Source of the DNA: an uncultured Flavobacteriaceae bacterium
GTDB lineage: Bacteria; Bacteroidota; Bacteroidia; Flavobacteriales; Flavobacteriaceae
Direction of reading: 5' to 3'
Length of the DNA stretch: 64,000 nucleotides
Assembly: GCA_947500585.1 (NCBI GenBank)
Contig: CANMSN010000010.1
Span: 1-64,000 of the forward strand
Position numbers and translations under genes: made by a program. Below, one piece after another: positions 8,492 to 16,247 of this stretch; within the stretch, counting starts at the first letter, position 1, and every line of letters begins with the position of its first letter. Under the pieces are notes generated by a model. That model saw only the letters and a list, made by a program, of their open reading frames with translations, had not been told where the DNA came from and did not search any database.

Positions 8492-8845
8492 CTAAGAATT
8501 AATAAAGGCTTTAGCGGCCTCAACAACTTTTTTAGAGTTACCTATAAAAATAGCATCATCAGCTATTATAACAGGTCTGCTTAAAAAAGTATAATGCTCT
8601 AGAATATAGTGTTTATAGTCGCGCTCAGTTAAACCTTGATTTTTCAAATCCATTTCTTTATACAATTTAGCACGTTTGCTAAAAAGGGCTTCGTAGCTTC
8701 CTGCCAAAGCTTTCATCTCTTCTAATTGGTTTACAGTTATTTCTTCGCTTTTAATATCTTGAAGAATAAAGTCAGAAGACAAATTCAACTCTTTTAATAT
8801 TCTAACACAGGTATTACATGTTTTTAAGTAATATACTTTTTTCAT
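8492..8845 (-). CDS. ArsC/Spx family thioredoxin-fold protein
   Basis: The protein has 117 residues, the usual ArsC/Spx length. The N-terminus has CNTC (Cys10, Cys13) after the first strand. The C-terminal part has 'TFLSRPVIIADDAIFIGNS', the R-P strand typical of the ArsC fold. Arsenate reductases use a single N-terminal Cys, while Spx-type proteins use CxxC; this one is in between. It could be a glutaredoxin-linked reductase or a Spx-like protein. There is no arsenic operon around it, so an arsenate role is not supported. It is convergent to the DUF5777 gene and divergent from the DinB-like gene. Confidence 0.78.
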   Translation of the reverse strand: MKKVYYLKTCNTCVRILKELNLSSDFILQDIKSEEITVNQLEEMKALAGSYEALFSKRAKLYKEMDLKNQGLTERDYKHYILEHYTFLSRPVIIADDAIFIGNSKKVVEAAKAFINS

Positions 8846-8953
8846 AATTAATTACATTTGTCATTTCCTTGAACAAGGAAATCTAAATAATCTTCTCTAC
8901 AAAAATAAAAGCAATTATATCATAAATACTATATTTATCGAAAAATTAAAAAC

Positions 8954-9418
8954 ATGCAATTTACATTCGACATATTTAACAATATCCGCCCTTTTTTTAA
9001 AAAACATATCGAAAATAATTCTTTAGAAGATTTGAATAAAATCCCAGAAGGTTTCAATAATAATATTATTTGGAATATTGGACACGTTTTGGTTACAGCG
9101 CAATTACTAGCGTATAAATTATCGGGCTTACCAATGATGGTTGATGATGAGTTGATAAATAAATATAGGAAAGATACAAAACCAGAAGGGTTTGTTTCAC
9201 AAGAGGAAGTAGATGAAATTAAAACATTACTTTTTTCTACTATTGAAAAATTAGAAACCGACTATAAAAAAGGTGCTTTTAAAGAATATAATGCCTACAC
9301 GGTTTCAACTACAGGAAATACATTAACTAATATAGATGAAGCATTACAGTTTATTCTGTTTCATGAAGCCATGCATTTAGGCTATGTTTTAGCTTTAGTG
9401 CGTGCTATTAAAAACTAA
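8954..9418 (+). CDS. DinB-like domain protein
   Basis: The protein has 154 residues and looks like a four-helix DinB/YfiT-like fold. An N-terminal helix is followed by 'NIIWNIGHVLVTAQLLAYKLSG', whose His is in the usual metal position. A late helix 'QFILFHEAMHLGYVLALVRAI' supplies two more His residues. Members are metal-binding, often thiol-dependent transferases; the substrate here is unknown. No partner gene is obvious; the downstream gene has its own promoter. Confidence 0.8.
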   Translation: MQFTFDIFNNIRPFFKKHIENNSLEDLNKIPEGFNNNIIWNIGHVLVTAQLLAYKLSGLPMMVDDELINKYRKDTKPEGFVSQEEVDEIKTLLFSTIEKLETDYKKGAFKEYNAYTVSTTGNTLTNIDEALQFILFHEAMHLGYVLALVRAIKN

Positions 9419-9453
9419 GTAATTCTCTGTATTATTAAAGGAAATTATTGCGT

Positions 9454-9483
9454 TTGAATACAGCGAATTAAAAGTTACATTTG
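9454..9483 (+). promoter_or_regulatory. Bacteroidota-type promoter of the cystathionine gamma-synthase family gene
   Basis: A -33 TTG (9454-9456) and a -7 TACATTTG (9476-9483) are separated by 19 bases. This fits the consensus TTG-N17-23-TAnnTTTG of the principal sigma factor in this phylum. The start codon lies 15 bp further on, so the leader would be short. Confidence 0.7.
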
Positions 9484-9498
9484 TAGAAAATAATACAT

Positions 9499-10638
9499 AT
9501 GAAATTTAACACTAAAGCAATTCACGGCGGGCAAGAACATGACAAAGCTTATGGTGCCGTAATGCCTCCAATATATCAAACATCAACCTACGCCCAAACA
9601 ACTCCTGGTGGACATAAAGGTTATGAATACTCACGAACTCACAATCCAACCAGAAATGCTTTAGAAAACGCTTTTGCTAGTATTGAAAACGGTAATTACG
9701 GGCTTGCTTTTGGATCTGGATTAGCAGCAATCGATGCAGTTATAAAATTATTAAAACCTGGTGATGAGGTTATTTCCACCAACGATTTATATGGAGGTTC
9801 TTTTCGATTATTCACAAAGATTTTTAAAGATTTTGGAATCAAATTTCATTTTGTTGGTATGGAAAATGCTTCTAATATTGAAGCTTATGTAAATAAAAAA
9901 ACCAAACTTATTTGGGTTGAAACACCAACTAACCCAATGATGAATATTATTGATATAGTTGCCGTTTCAAAGATTGCAAAAAAACATGATATTTTGTTAG
10001 CTGTTGATAATACTTTCGCGACACCATATTTACAATTACCTCTAGATTTAGGTGCAGATATCGTAATGCATTCTGCTACTAAGTATTTAGGAGGCCACAG
10101 CGATGTGGTTATGGGCGCTTTAGCAGTTAAGGATAAAGATTTAGCCGATAAATTGTATTTTATTCAAAACGCTAGTGGTGCTATTTGCGGACCCCAAGAT
10201 AGTTTTTTAGTATTGCGAGGTATCAAAACGTTACATGTTAGAATGCAACGTCATTGCGAAAATGGTAAAGCGATAGCTGAATATTTAGTTAATCATCCTA
10301 AAATTGAAAAGGTATATTGGCCTGGGTTTAAAAATCATCCAAATCATGATATTGCAAAATCTCAAATGAGAGATTTTGGAGGCATGATTTCATTTACTAC
10401 AAAAGGCAACAATTACGAAGAGGCTATAAAAACTATTGAAAACTTAAAAGTATTTACTTTAGCGGAGTCATTGGGTGGTGTAGAATCTTTAGCTGGACAT
10501 CCTGCTAGTATGACGCATGCCAGTATTCCGAAGGAGGAGCGAGAAAAAACAGGTGTTGTAGATTCTTTAATAAGATTAAGCGTTGGTATTGAAGATATTG
10601 ATGATTTAATTTCTGATTTGGAACAAGCTTTGAGATAA
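9499..10638 (+). CDS. metB: Cystathionine gamma-synthase/lyase family PLP enzyme
   Basis: The protein has 379 residues, normal for the Cys/Met metabolism PLP family. Visible signatures are YEYSRTHNPTR (about 42-52), 'GLAFGSGLAAI', 'VETPTNPMMNI', 'AVDNTFATPYLQ' and the Schiff-base Lys195 in SATKYLGGHSD. C-terminal 'AESLGGVESLAGHPASMTHA' is the substrate-carboxylate region. It joins or cleaves cystathionine in the route between cysteine, homocysteine and methionine. Gamma-synthase and gamma-lyase cannot be separated reliably by eye, so the symbol is tentative. It is a single-gene unit, with the promoter at 9454-9483 and the terminator at 10661-10695. Confidence 0.88.
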   Translation: MKFNTKAIHGGQEHDKAYGAVMPPIYQTSTYAQTTPGGHKGYEYSRTHNPTRNALENAFASIENGNYGLAFGSGLAAIDAVIKLLKPGDEVISTNDLYGGSFRLFTKIFKDFGIKFHFVGMENASNIEAYVNKKTKLIWVETPTNPMMNIIDIVAVSKIAKKHDILLAVDNTFATPYLQLPLDLGADIVMHSATKYLGGHSDVVMGALAVKDKDLADKLYFIQNASGAICGPQDSFLVLRGIKTLHVRMQRHCENGKAIAEYLVNHPKIEKVYWPGFKNHPNHDIAKSQMRDFGGMISFTTKGNNYEEAIKTIENLKVFTLAESLGGVESLAGHPASMTHASIPKEEREKTGVVDSLIRLSVGIEDIDDLISDLEQALR

Positions 10639-10660
10639 AACCAATTAGTTTATTAAAATC

Positions 10661-10695
10661 AAAAGAGCGCATTTTCTAGGAAAATGCGCTCTTTT
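10661..10695. terminator. Bidirectional terminator
   Basis: A long perfect stem, AAAAGAGCGCATTTT with its complement AAAATGCGCTCTTTT, surrounds a five-base loop, with A and T tracts on either side. It sits between convergent genes and can serve both the cystathionine gamma-synthase family gene and the outer-membrane protein gene. Confidence 0.9.
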
Positions 10696-10712
10696 GATTT
10701 TAATTTTCTATT

Positions 10713-11516
10713 CTAATTAAAATAAAATATGTATCCTACATTTAACCAAACTAACCAATCATTATTTTGGTTAGAATCTAATTGATGGTTTAACCCATCA
10801 ACCCAATCATTAAAAAAATATTGCCCTCTTAAATCAAGCATTATATCATTTAGCCTATTGATTTTGTAGCGAACCCCTATACTTGAAACTAGAGATAAGG
10901 TATTTCCTTTAGCGGCTCTAACTGACTCTTTATTCCATAAAGAGTAAAAATTCGATGAATCAGTGATATCACCAAAGGCATCAGCGTTTTCATTGTCATA
11001 AGTTGTAGTCACTTCGGAGTTGAAAAAAGTATAATTTAAACCTAGACTAATAAATGGAGAAAATCTAGGAGTTAAGTATTCGAATTCTTTAATACTGTAT
11101 GGATAAAATTCTAATTGCAATCCCAAATTAAAATTTTTAGCGGCACCTTTGTGTGCTCTAAGTCTTTTCGCGTTTTCAGAAGTATTGCTAGGATCTACAA
11201 ATTCTCCAAAATGTTCTAAATTGGTTTTATTCCAAGACACTTCGCTACGTACTTTAAAATGATCTTTAAAGTAGGTTTCTCTATAATTGTAACCATAACC
11301 TCTTTGGTAAGAAAAATTTAGGTAGTTTACAAAACCAATTCCGAAACCTGAATTTCCAAAATTTGTTTTGCTATCATTTCTAATACCATAATCTGATCTA
11401 AATTGCACAGGACCAGCTATAATGCCGATTTCAGGGGAAAAACCGAATTGTGAGGATGCCGTTTGACAAGCTATAAACAAGCAAAAGAATGTAGCTAAAC
11501 ATTTAAAGTTAAGCAT
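10713..11516 (-). CDS. Outer-membrane beta-barrel protein (THC0290_0291-like)
   Basis: The protein has 267 residues when started at the ATG at 11516, which gives a clean signal peptide (MLNFKCLATFFCLF…ASSQ). Upstream in-frame starts are an ATG at 11543 and a TTG at 11555. The promoter at 11553-11582 would put the transcript start close to 11547, which favours 11516. The mature protein has alternating beta strands ('FSPFISLGLNYTFF', 'LVSSIGVRYKI', 'IMLDLRGQYFFNDW', 'WLVWLNVGYIFYF') and ends in an aromatic residue followed by Asn, as in barrel proteins. It resembles what I recall as the THC0290_0291 family of Bacteroidota; a function is not known to me. It is divergent from gdhA. Confidence 0.7.
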   Translation of the reverse strand: MLNFKCLATFFCLFIACQTASSQFGFSPEIGIIAGPVQFRSDYGIRNDSKTNFGNSGFGIGFVNYLNFSYQRGYGYNYRETYFKDHFKVRSEVSWNKTNLEHFGEFVDPSNTSENAKRLRAHKGAAKNFNLGLQLEFYPYSIKEFEYLTPRFSPFISLGLNYTFFNSEVTTTYDNENADAFGDITDSSNFYSLWNKESVRAAKGNTLSLVSSIGVRYKINRLNDIMLDLRGQYFFNDWVDGLNHQLDSNQNNDWLVWLNVGYIFYFN

Positions 11517-11552
11517 AAATAAGGTTTTTATTTTTTGAGGCATTAATAATAA

Positions 11553-11582
11553 CAAATATATAAAAACTCGCTAAACAAACAA
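11553..11582 (-). promoter_or_regulatory. Promoter of the outer-membrane protein gene
   Basis: On the minus strand a TTG (11582-11580) is followed after 19 bases by TATATTTG (11560-11553), a full match to the phylum's promoter pattern. It overlaps the most upstream possible start codons of the gene and so supports the shorter protein. Confidence 0.65.
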
Positions 11583-11663
11583 ACATTAATAATTAATGAT
11601 GTTTAGCTAAAAAATAACCATTGCGAATTTCAAAAAAAAACAATGATTATTTTTAAGATAATG

Positions 11664-11671
11664 TATCTTTG
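11664..11671 (+). promoter_or_regulatory. Likely -7 element of gdhA
   Basis: TATCTTTG matches TAnnTTTG, 50 bp before the gdhA start. No TTG stands at the usual distance; an ATG at 11643-11645 is the nearest match, so this is a one-box prediction. Confidence 0.5.
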
Positions 11672-11720
11672 TAGTTGATAATCGTTTTATTTTATAAATT
11701 TTAATAAATTTTTACATTAA

Positions 11721-13064
11721 ATGAAGAGTAATATTGAAGCATTTTTAGACATTGTAAAAGAGCGAAATGGTAATGAACCCGAATTTTTACAAGCTGTTGA
11801 GGAGGTTGCAGAAACTGTAATTCCTTATATAGTAAAACACGACATCTATTATGGTAAAAACATTTTATTAAGAATGGTTGAGCCAGAACGCTTAATTTCA
11901 TTCAGAGTTTCATGGGTTGATGACTCGGGAGAAATACAGGTAAATAGAGGTTATCGTATTCAGATGAACTCTGCAATTGGGCCTTATAAAGGAGGTTTAC
12001 GCTTTCATCCTACAGTAAATGCAAGTATTTTAAAGTTTTTAGCTTTTGAACAAGTTTTTAAAAATAGCTTAACCACACTTCCGATGGGTGGTGGCAAAGG
12101 AGGAAGTGATTTTGACCCTAAGGGTAAAAGCGATAATGAAATAATGCGTTTCTGTCATGCATTTATGAGTGAGTTATTCAGGCATATTGGACCTAATACT
12201 GATGTCCCTGCAGGAGATATAGGTGTTGGTGCAAGAGAAATAGGCTTTCTTTTTGGAATGTATAAAAAGCTTAATAATGAGTTTACGGGTGTTTTAACAG
12301 GTAAAGGGCTCTCTTGGGGTGGCTCATTAATTAGACCCGAAGCTACAGGTTACGGTAATGTGTACTTTGCTCAGAAAATGTTAGAAACTAAAGGCGATAG
12401 TATTGAAGGAAAAACTGTTGTGGTTTCTGGTTCTGGTAATGTAGCGCAGTATGCAGCAGAAAAAGTTTTACATTTAGGAGGAAAAGTCGTTACACTTTCA
12501 GATTCTTCTGGATATATATATGACGAAGAAGGCATAGATGAAGACAAACTTTCTTTTGTTATGACATTAAAAAATGTAAAACGAGGCAGAATAAGTGAAT
12601 ATTTAGAGAAGTATCCTAATGCAAAGTTTGTTGGCAACAAAACACCTTGGGGTGTTAAATGTGACATTGCTTTACCATGTGCTACACAAAACGAACTTCA
12701 TGAAGATGATGCGAACACATTAATTAAAAACGGATGTATTTGCGTAAGTGAAGGCGCTAATATGCCTTCTACTAAAGAAGCTATAGCAGTTTTCCATAAA
12801 GCAAAAATACTTTTTGCTCCAGGGAAAGCTTCAAATGCAGGAGGTGTGGCAACATCTGGTTTAGAAATGACTCAAAATTCCTTACGATTTAAATGGACTA
12901 GAGAAGAAGTGGATAATAAACTCAAGGATATTATGTCAGACATTCATAAATCTTGTTTAGAATATGGTAAAGATGATGATGGCTATATAGATTATGTAAG
13001 AGGCGCAAACATTGCTGGGTTTGTAAAAGTAGCAGACGCTATGTTGGCTCAGGGGGTAGTTTAA
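11721..13064 (+). CDS. gdhA: Glutamate dehydrogenase, hexameric, probably NADP-specific
   Basis: The protein has 447 residues, the standard length of the small hexameric enzyme. It reversibly aminates 2-oxoglutarate to glutamate. Visible motifs are 'GPYKGGLRFHPTVN' (substrate-binding Lys90), 'LTTLPMGGGKGGSDFDPKGKS' (catalytic Lys126), 'VPAGDIGVGAREIGF' and a Rossmann loop 'VVSGSGNVAQYAAEKV' near 235-250. The C-terminal 'APGKASNAGGVATSGLEM' is also typical. NADP preference is the usual case for this subgroup but is not proven from the loop. It stands alone, with its own -7 element and a strong terminator. Confidence 0.95.
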   Translation: MKSNIEAFLDIVKERNGNEPEFLQAVEEVAETVIPYIVKHDIYYGKNILLRMVEPERLISFRVSWVDDSGEIQVNRGYRIQMNSAIGPYKGGLRFHPTVNASILKFLAFEQVFKNSLTTLPMGGGKGGSDFDPKGKSDNEIMRFCHAFMSELFRHIGPNTDVPAGDIGVGAREIGFLFGMYKKLNNEFTGVLTGKGLSWGGSLIRPEATGYGNVYFAQKMLETKGDSIEGKTVVVSGSGNVAQYAAEKVLHLGGKVVTLSDSSGYIYDEEGIDEDKLSFVMTLKNVKRGRISEYLEKYPNAKFVGNKTPWGVKCDIALPCATQNELHEDDANTLIKNGCICVSEGANMPSTKEAIAVFHKAKILFAPGKASNAGGVATSGLEMTQNSLRFKWTREEVDNKLKDIMSDIHKSCLEYGKDDDGYIDYVRGANIAGFVKVADAMLAQGVV

Positions 13065-13085
13065 TATATCATTATTACTTAAAAC

Positions 13086-13118
13086 AAAAAGCATCCTAAA
13101 ATTTTAGGATGCTTTTTG
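13086..13118 (+). terminator. Rho-independent terminator of gdhA
   Basis: The inverted repeat AAAAAGCATCCTAAAA / TTTTAGGATGCTTTTT is perfect, with GCATCC in the stem and T residues at the end. It lies 21 bp after the gdhA stop. Confidence 0.88.
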
Positions 13119-13161
13119 TTTTAAAATATATTATTTTAAAGTAAATCTCGTTAGATATAAA

Positions 13162-13169
13162 TATATTTG
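13162..13169 (+). promoter_or_regulatory. Likely -7 element of porZ
   Basis: TATATTTG ends 16 bp before the porZ ATG. A -33 TTG at normal spacing was not found, so confidence is limited. Confidence 0.45.
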
Positions 13170-13185
13170 AATATTAACAATATCT

Positions 13186-15525
13186 ATGTTTAAGAGAATA
13201 GTTGTTTTACTTTTTTATTTATTTCCTCTTTTCCAATTTGCTCAAGATTTTTCAGCACTTTGGGAAGGTCATTTTTCATATTATAATATTAAAGATGTTG
13301 TAAAAGGCAATAATAAAATTTACGCTGCCTCAGATAATGCTATTTTTAGCTTAGATATAGAAACTAATGAGATTGAAGAACTCACTACTATCAATGGGTT
13401 GTCTGGAGAACTAATATCCACTATTTATTACAGTGAATTTTATGAATTACTAATTATTGGTTATGAAAACGGACTTATTGAAATAGCCTTTGATAATGAT
13501 GATGATATTTTAACCATTGTTGATATTATTGATAAACCAACCATTCCGCCCACAGATAAAAGAATAAATCATTTTAATGCTTATGAAAGTGTAGTTTATA
13601 TATCAACAAATTATGGTATTTCAGTTTTTGATTTAGAACGGTTAGAGTTTAGAGATACTTATTTTATTGGCAATGGCGGTTCACAAATACCAGTTACTCA
13701 AACTACAATTTTTAATGATTTCATTTATGCGTCCTGTTTAAATGGTAATGGCTTAAGAAAAGCATCCTTATCAAATCCTAATTTAATAGATTTTCAGAAC
13801 TGGCAAACAATAACAACTGGAGATTTTATTGCAATTGAAACTCATGGCGCTAAATTATATACACTAAGAACGGATAGAAGAATTTATGAGTTGGTGAATG
13901 ATGTTTTGTCTGAATTATTTTTATATACCAATCTTCCTGTTAAAATGAAATCAGTAGATGATAATTTATTGGTTGTAACAAATACAGATGTGTTTGTTTA
14001 TGATTCAAATTTTAGTTTAATTTCTCAGGTCACAATAAGTACAGATTTTACGACAGAATTTAATTCAGCAACAATAGATTTAGATAATATATATATTGGA
14101 ACTAAGGATTTTGGAGTATTAGGAACTCAAATATCAAATACTGTACTTTATGAAGAAATTCATCCAGAATGCCCAATATTAAATACGCCCTTTTCTGTTC
14201 AAGCAGAACCAAATGGAGCATGGGTAACCTTTGGAGAGTATAGTATATTTTTTAATCCGTATCCGTTAAACAATAGAGGGATTAGTCATTTATCTGAAGA
14301 TAGATGGATCAATACACCATACGATGAACTTTTTGAGGCTAAATGTTTAAATGCCATTTCTATAAACCCTTTTAACAATAACCAAGTATTTATAAGTTCC
14401 TTTTTCAGTGGTTTATTAGAAGTTAATAATGATATACCAATAAATTTATTCAACCAAACAAATAGTGGTTTAGAATCTTTAATCATACCTAACGATCCAA
14501 ACTATATAGACATAAGAGTTGGTCCTTCTGTATTTGATAATGATGGATTATTATGGTCAATAACAAGTCTTATAGATAAACCCCTAAAATCGTATAACCT
14601 AGGTACAAATCAATGGAGATCTTTTGATTTTACAGATATTATTCCAGATAGAAATTTAGGTTATGGAGACCTGGTGATTGGGGCCGATGGAACAAAATGG
14701 ATTGCAAGCTATGAACATGGATTTATTGGATTCACTGAAGATGGTGGTAGTTCGCAAAAAAAGAAGATTTACAAAGAAGATGAAAATATGCCTACAGATT
14801 TTGTAACGGCTCTCGCAATTGATAAACGTAATCAATTATGGATTGGTACTTTTAGAGGCTTAAGGGTTCTTTACAACACTACAAATTTTTTTACAGATGA
14901 TAATATTAGAGTAGATGAAATTATTATAGAAGAAGATGGAATTGCCAAAGAGTTGCTATTCCAACAACCTATAACAGATATTGAAGTTGATGGTGCAAAT
15001 AACAAATGGATAGGGACTTCAGATTCTGGAATATTTTATTTTTCTTCTGATGGTCAAGAAACCATATTTCATTTCACAAAAGATAATTCACCACTACCAT
15101 CAAATATTATAAATGATGTTTCTTTAGATGAATCGAACGGTATTGTTTATATAGCTACAGATAGAGGTTTAGTATCATTTCGCTCAGGAGGTTCTAGCGC
15201 ATTTGATGATTTACAAAGCGCGTATGCATATCCAAATCCAGTAAGACCAGGATTTGATATTGTAGAACAAAAAGTAAAAATCAAAGATATTTCAGAAAAT
15301 GTAAATATTAAAATTACCGACATAGAAGGCAATTTAGTAGCCGAAGCACAATCAAGAACAAACCAAAGATATAGTGGCTATAATCTTGAAATAGATGGCG
15401 GAACTGCATTTTGGAATGGTAAAAACTTAGCTAACAATATTGTAGCATCTGGAGTTTATTTAGTCATGCTTTCCGATTTAGATACGTTTGAAACTAAAGT
15501 AATAAAACTAATGGTAGTTCGATAA
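13186..15525 (+). CDS. porZ: Type IX secretion system protein PorZ
   Basis: The protein has 779 residues with a signal peptide ending at about residue 19 (FAQ). It is filled with beta-propeller blades of the two-component-regulator type: 'YYNIKDVVKGNNKIYAASDN', 'ISTIYYSEF', 'VTALAIDKRNQLWIGTFRGL', 'ITDIEVDGANNKWIGTSDSG'. The last ~85 residues form a sorting-type domain with 'AYPNPVRPG', 'NVNIKITDIEGNLVAEA' and 'ASGVYLVMLSD'. This combination and the neighbouring recO match PorZ, which in the T9SS attachment complex (with PorU, PorV and PorQ) brings anionic lipopolysaccharide to secreted clients on the cell surface. It overlaps recO by one base (TAATG). It fits with the T9SS client at the left edge of the window. 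Confidence 0.88.
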   Translation: MFKRIVVLLFYLFPLFQFAQDFSALWEGHFSYYNIKDVVKGNNKIYAASDNAIFSLDIETNEIEELTTINGLSGELISTIYYSEFYELLIIGYENGLIEIAFDNDDDILTIVDIIDKPTIPPTDKRINHFNAYESVVYISTNYGISVFDLERLEFRDTYFIGNGGSQIPVTQTTIFNDFIYASCLNGNGLRKASLSNPNLIDFQNWQTITTGDFIAIETHGAKLYTLRTDRRIYELVNDVLSELFLYTNLPVKMKSVDDNLLVVTNTDVFVYDSNFSLISQVTISTDFTTEFNSATIDLDNIYIGTKDFGVLGTQISNTVLYEEIHPECPILNTPFSVQAEPNGAWVTFGEYSIFFNPYPLNNRGISHLSEDRWINTPYDELFEAKCLNAISINPFNNNQVFISSFFSGLLEVNNDIPINLFNQTNSGLESLIIPNDPNYIDIRVGPSVFDNDGLLWSITSLIDKPLKSYNLGTNQWRSFDFTDIIPDRNLGYGDLVIGADGTKWIASYEHGFIGFTEDGGSSQKKKIYKEDENMPTDFVTALAIDKRNQLWIGTFRGLRVLYNTTNFFTDDNIRVDEIIIEEDGIAKELLFQQPITDIEVDGANNKWIGTSDSGIFYFSSDGQETIFHFTKDNSPLPSNIINDVSLDESNGIVYIATDRGLVSFRSGGSSAFDDLQSAYAYPNPVRPGFDIVEQKVKIKDISENVNIKITDIEGNLVAEAQSRTNQRYSGYNLEIDGGTAFWNGKNLANNIVASGVYLVMLSDLDTFETKVIKLMVVR

Positions 15526-16244
15526 TGCTAATTACTACCAATGCCATCGTTTTATCAAAATTAAAATATAAAGACAATGACCTAATTGTTAAATGTTATA
15601 CAGAGCAATTAGGCGTTATTAGTTTAATATTAAGAGGCGTTTTAAAAAGTAAAAAAGGAAGCTCTAAAACTGCTTATTTTCAGTTACTCTCTCAATTGCA
15701 GTTGGTTATCGATTATAAGAATAACAGAACTTTACACACTGTAAAAGAAACCAAACTAAATCATCTTTATAGCAGTTTACACTCACATGTTTTAAAAAGT
15801 GCTATTGTTATGTTTTTATCCGAAGTATTGTCCGATACTTTAAAAGAAGAAGAACAAAACGAAACACTTTTTAGTTACATTGAAACCTCATTACAGTGGT
15901 TTGACACCCACTCTGAATACTCAAATTTTCACTTACTTTTTCTTCTTAAAATCACAAAGTATTTTGGATTTTATCCAGATGAAAAAAATATTGATTATCC
16001 TTTTTTCAATTTAAAAGACGGAAAATTTGAAAATAAGAAATTAGATAGATATTCCTTATCAGGCGAAAATCTTGTACTGCTAAAAGAGCTCTTAGGCACA
16101 ACATTTGATGCACTATATACAGTTAAGATTAATGCAAAACAAAGACAGTCGTTTTTAAGTATGATTTTGCTATATTATGAACTACATTTGGGGAGTTTTA
16201 GAACACCAAAATCTCTGAAGATATTTAATCAAGTTTTTAGTTGA
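15525..16244 (+). CDS. recO: DNA repair protein RecO
   Basis: The protein has 239 residues, the usual length. The N-terminal OB fold is clear ('TNAIVLSKLKYKDNDLIVKCYTEQLGVISLILRGV'), followed by a helical region with 'FHLLFLLKITKYFGFYP'. The zinc-binding cysteines of some RecO proteins are absent, which is common in this phylum. RecO works with RecR to load RecA on SSB-coated single strands. Start and porZ stop overlap by one base, so translation is coupled. Confidence 0.92.
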   Translation: MLITTNAIVLSKLKYKDNDLIVKCYTEQLGVISLILRGVLKSKKGSSKTAYFQLLSQLQLVIDYKNNRTLHTVKETKLNHLYSSLHSHVLKSAIVMFLSEVLSDTLKEEEQNETLFSYIETSLQWFDTHSEYSNFHLLFLLKITKYFGFYPDEKNIDYPFFNLKDGKFENKKLDRYSLSGENLVLLKELLGTTFDALYTVKINAKQRQSFLSMILLYYELHLGSFRTPKSLKIFNQVFS

Positions 16245-16247
16245 AAC

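Noticed and set aside
8492-8845. Arsenate reductase of an ars operon
   Set aside because: No arsR, arsB/acr3 or other arsenic gene nearby. ArsC-fold proteins have several functions.
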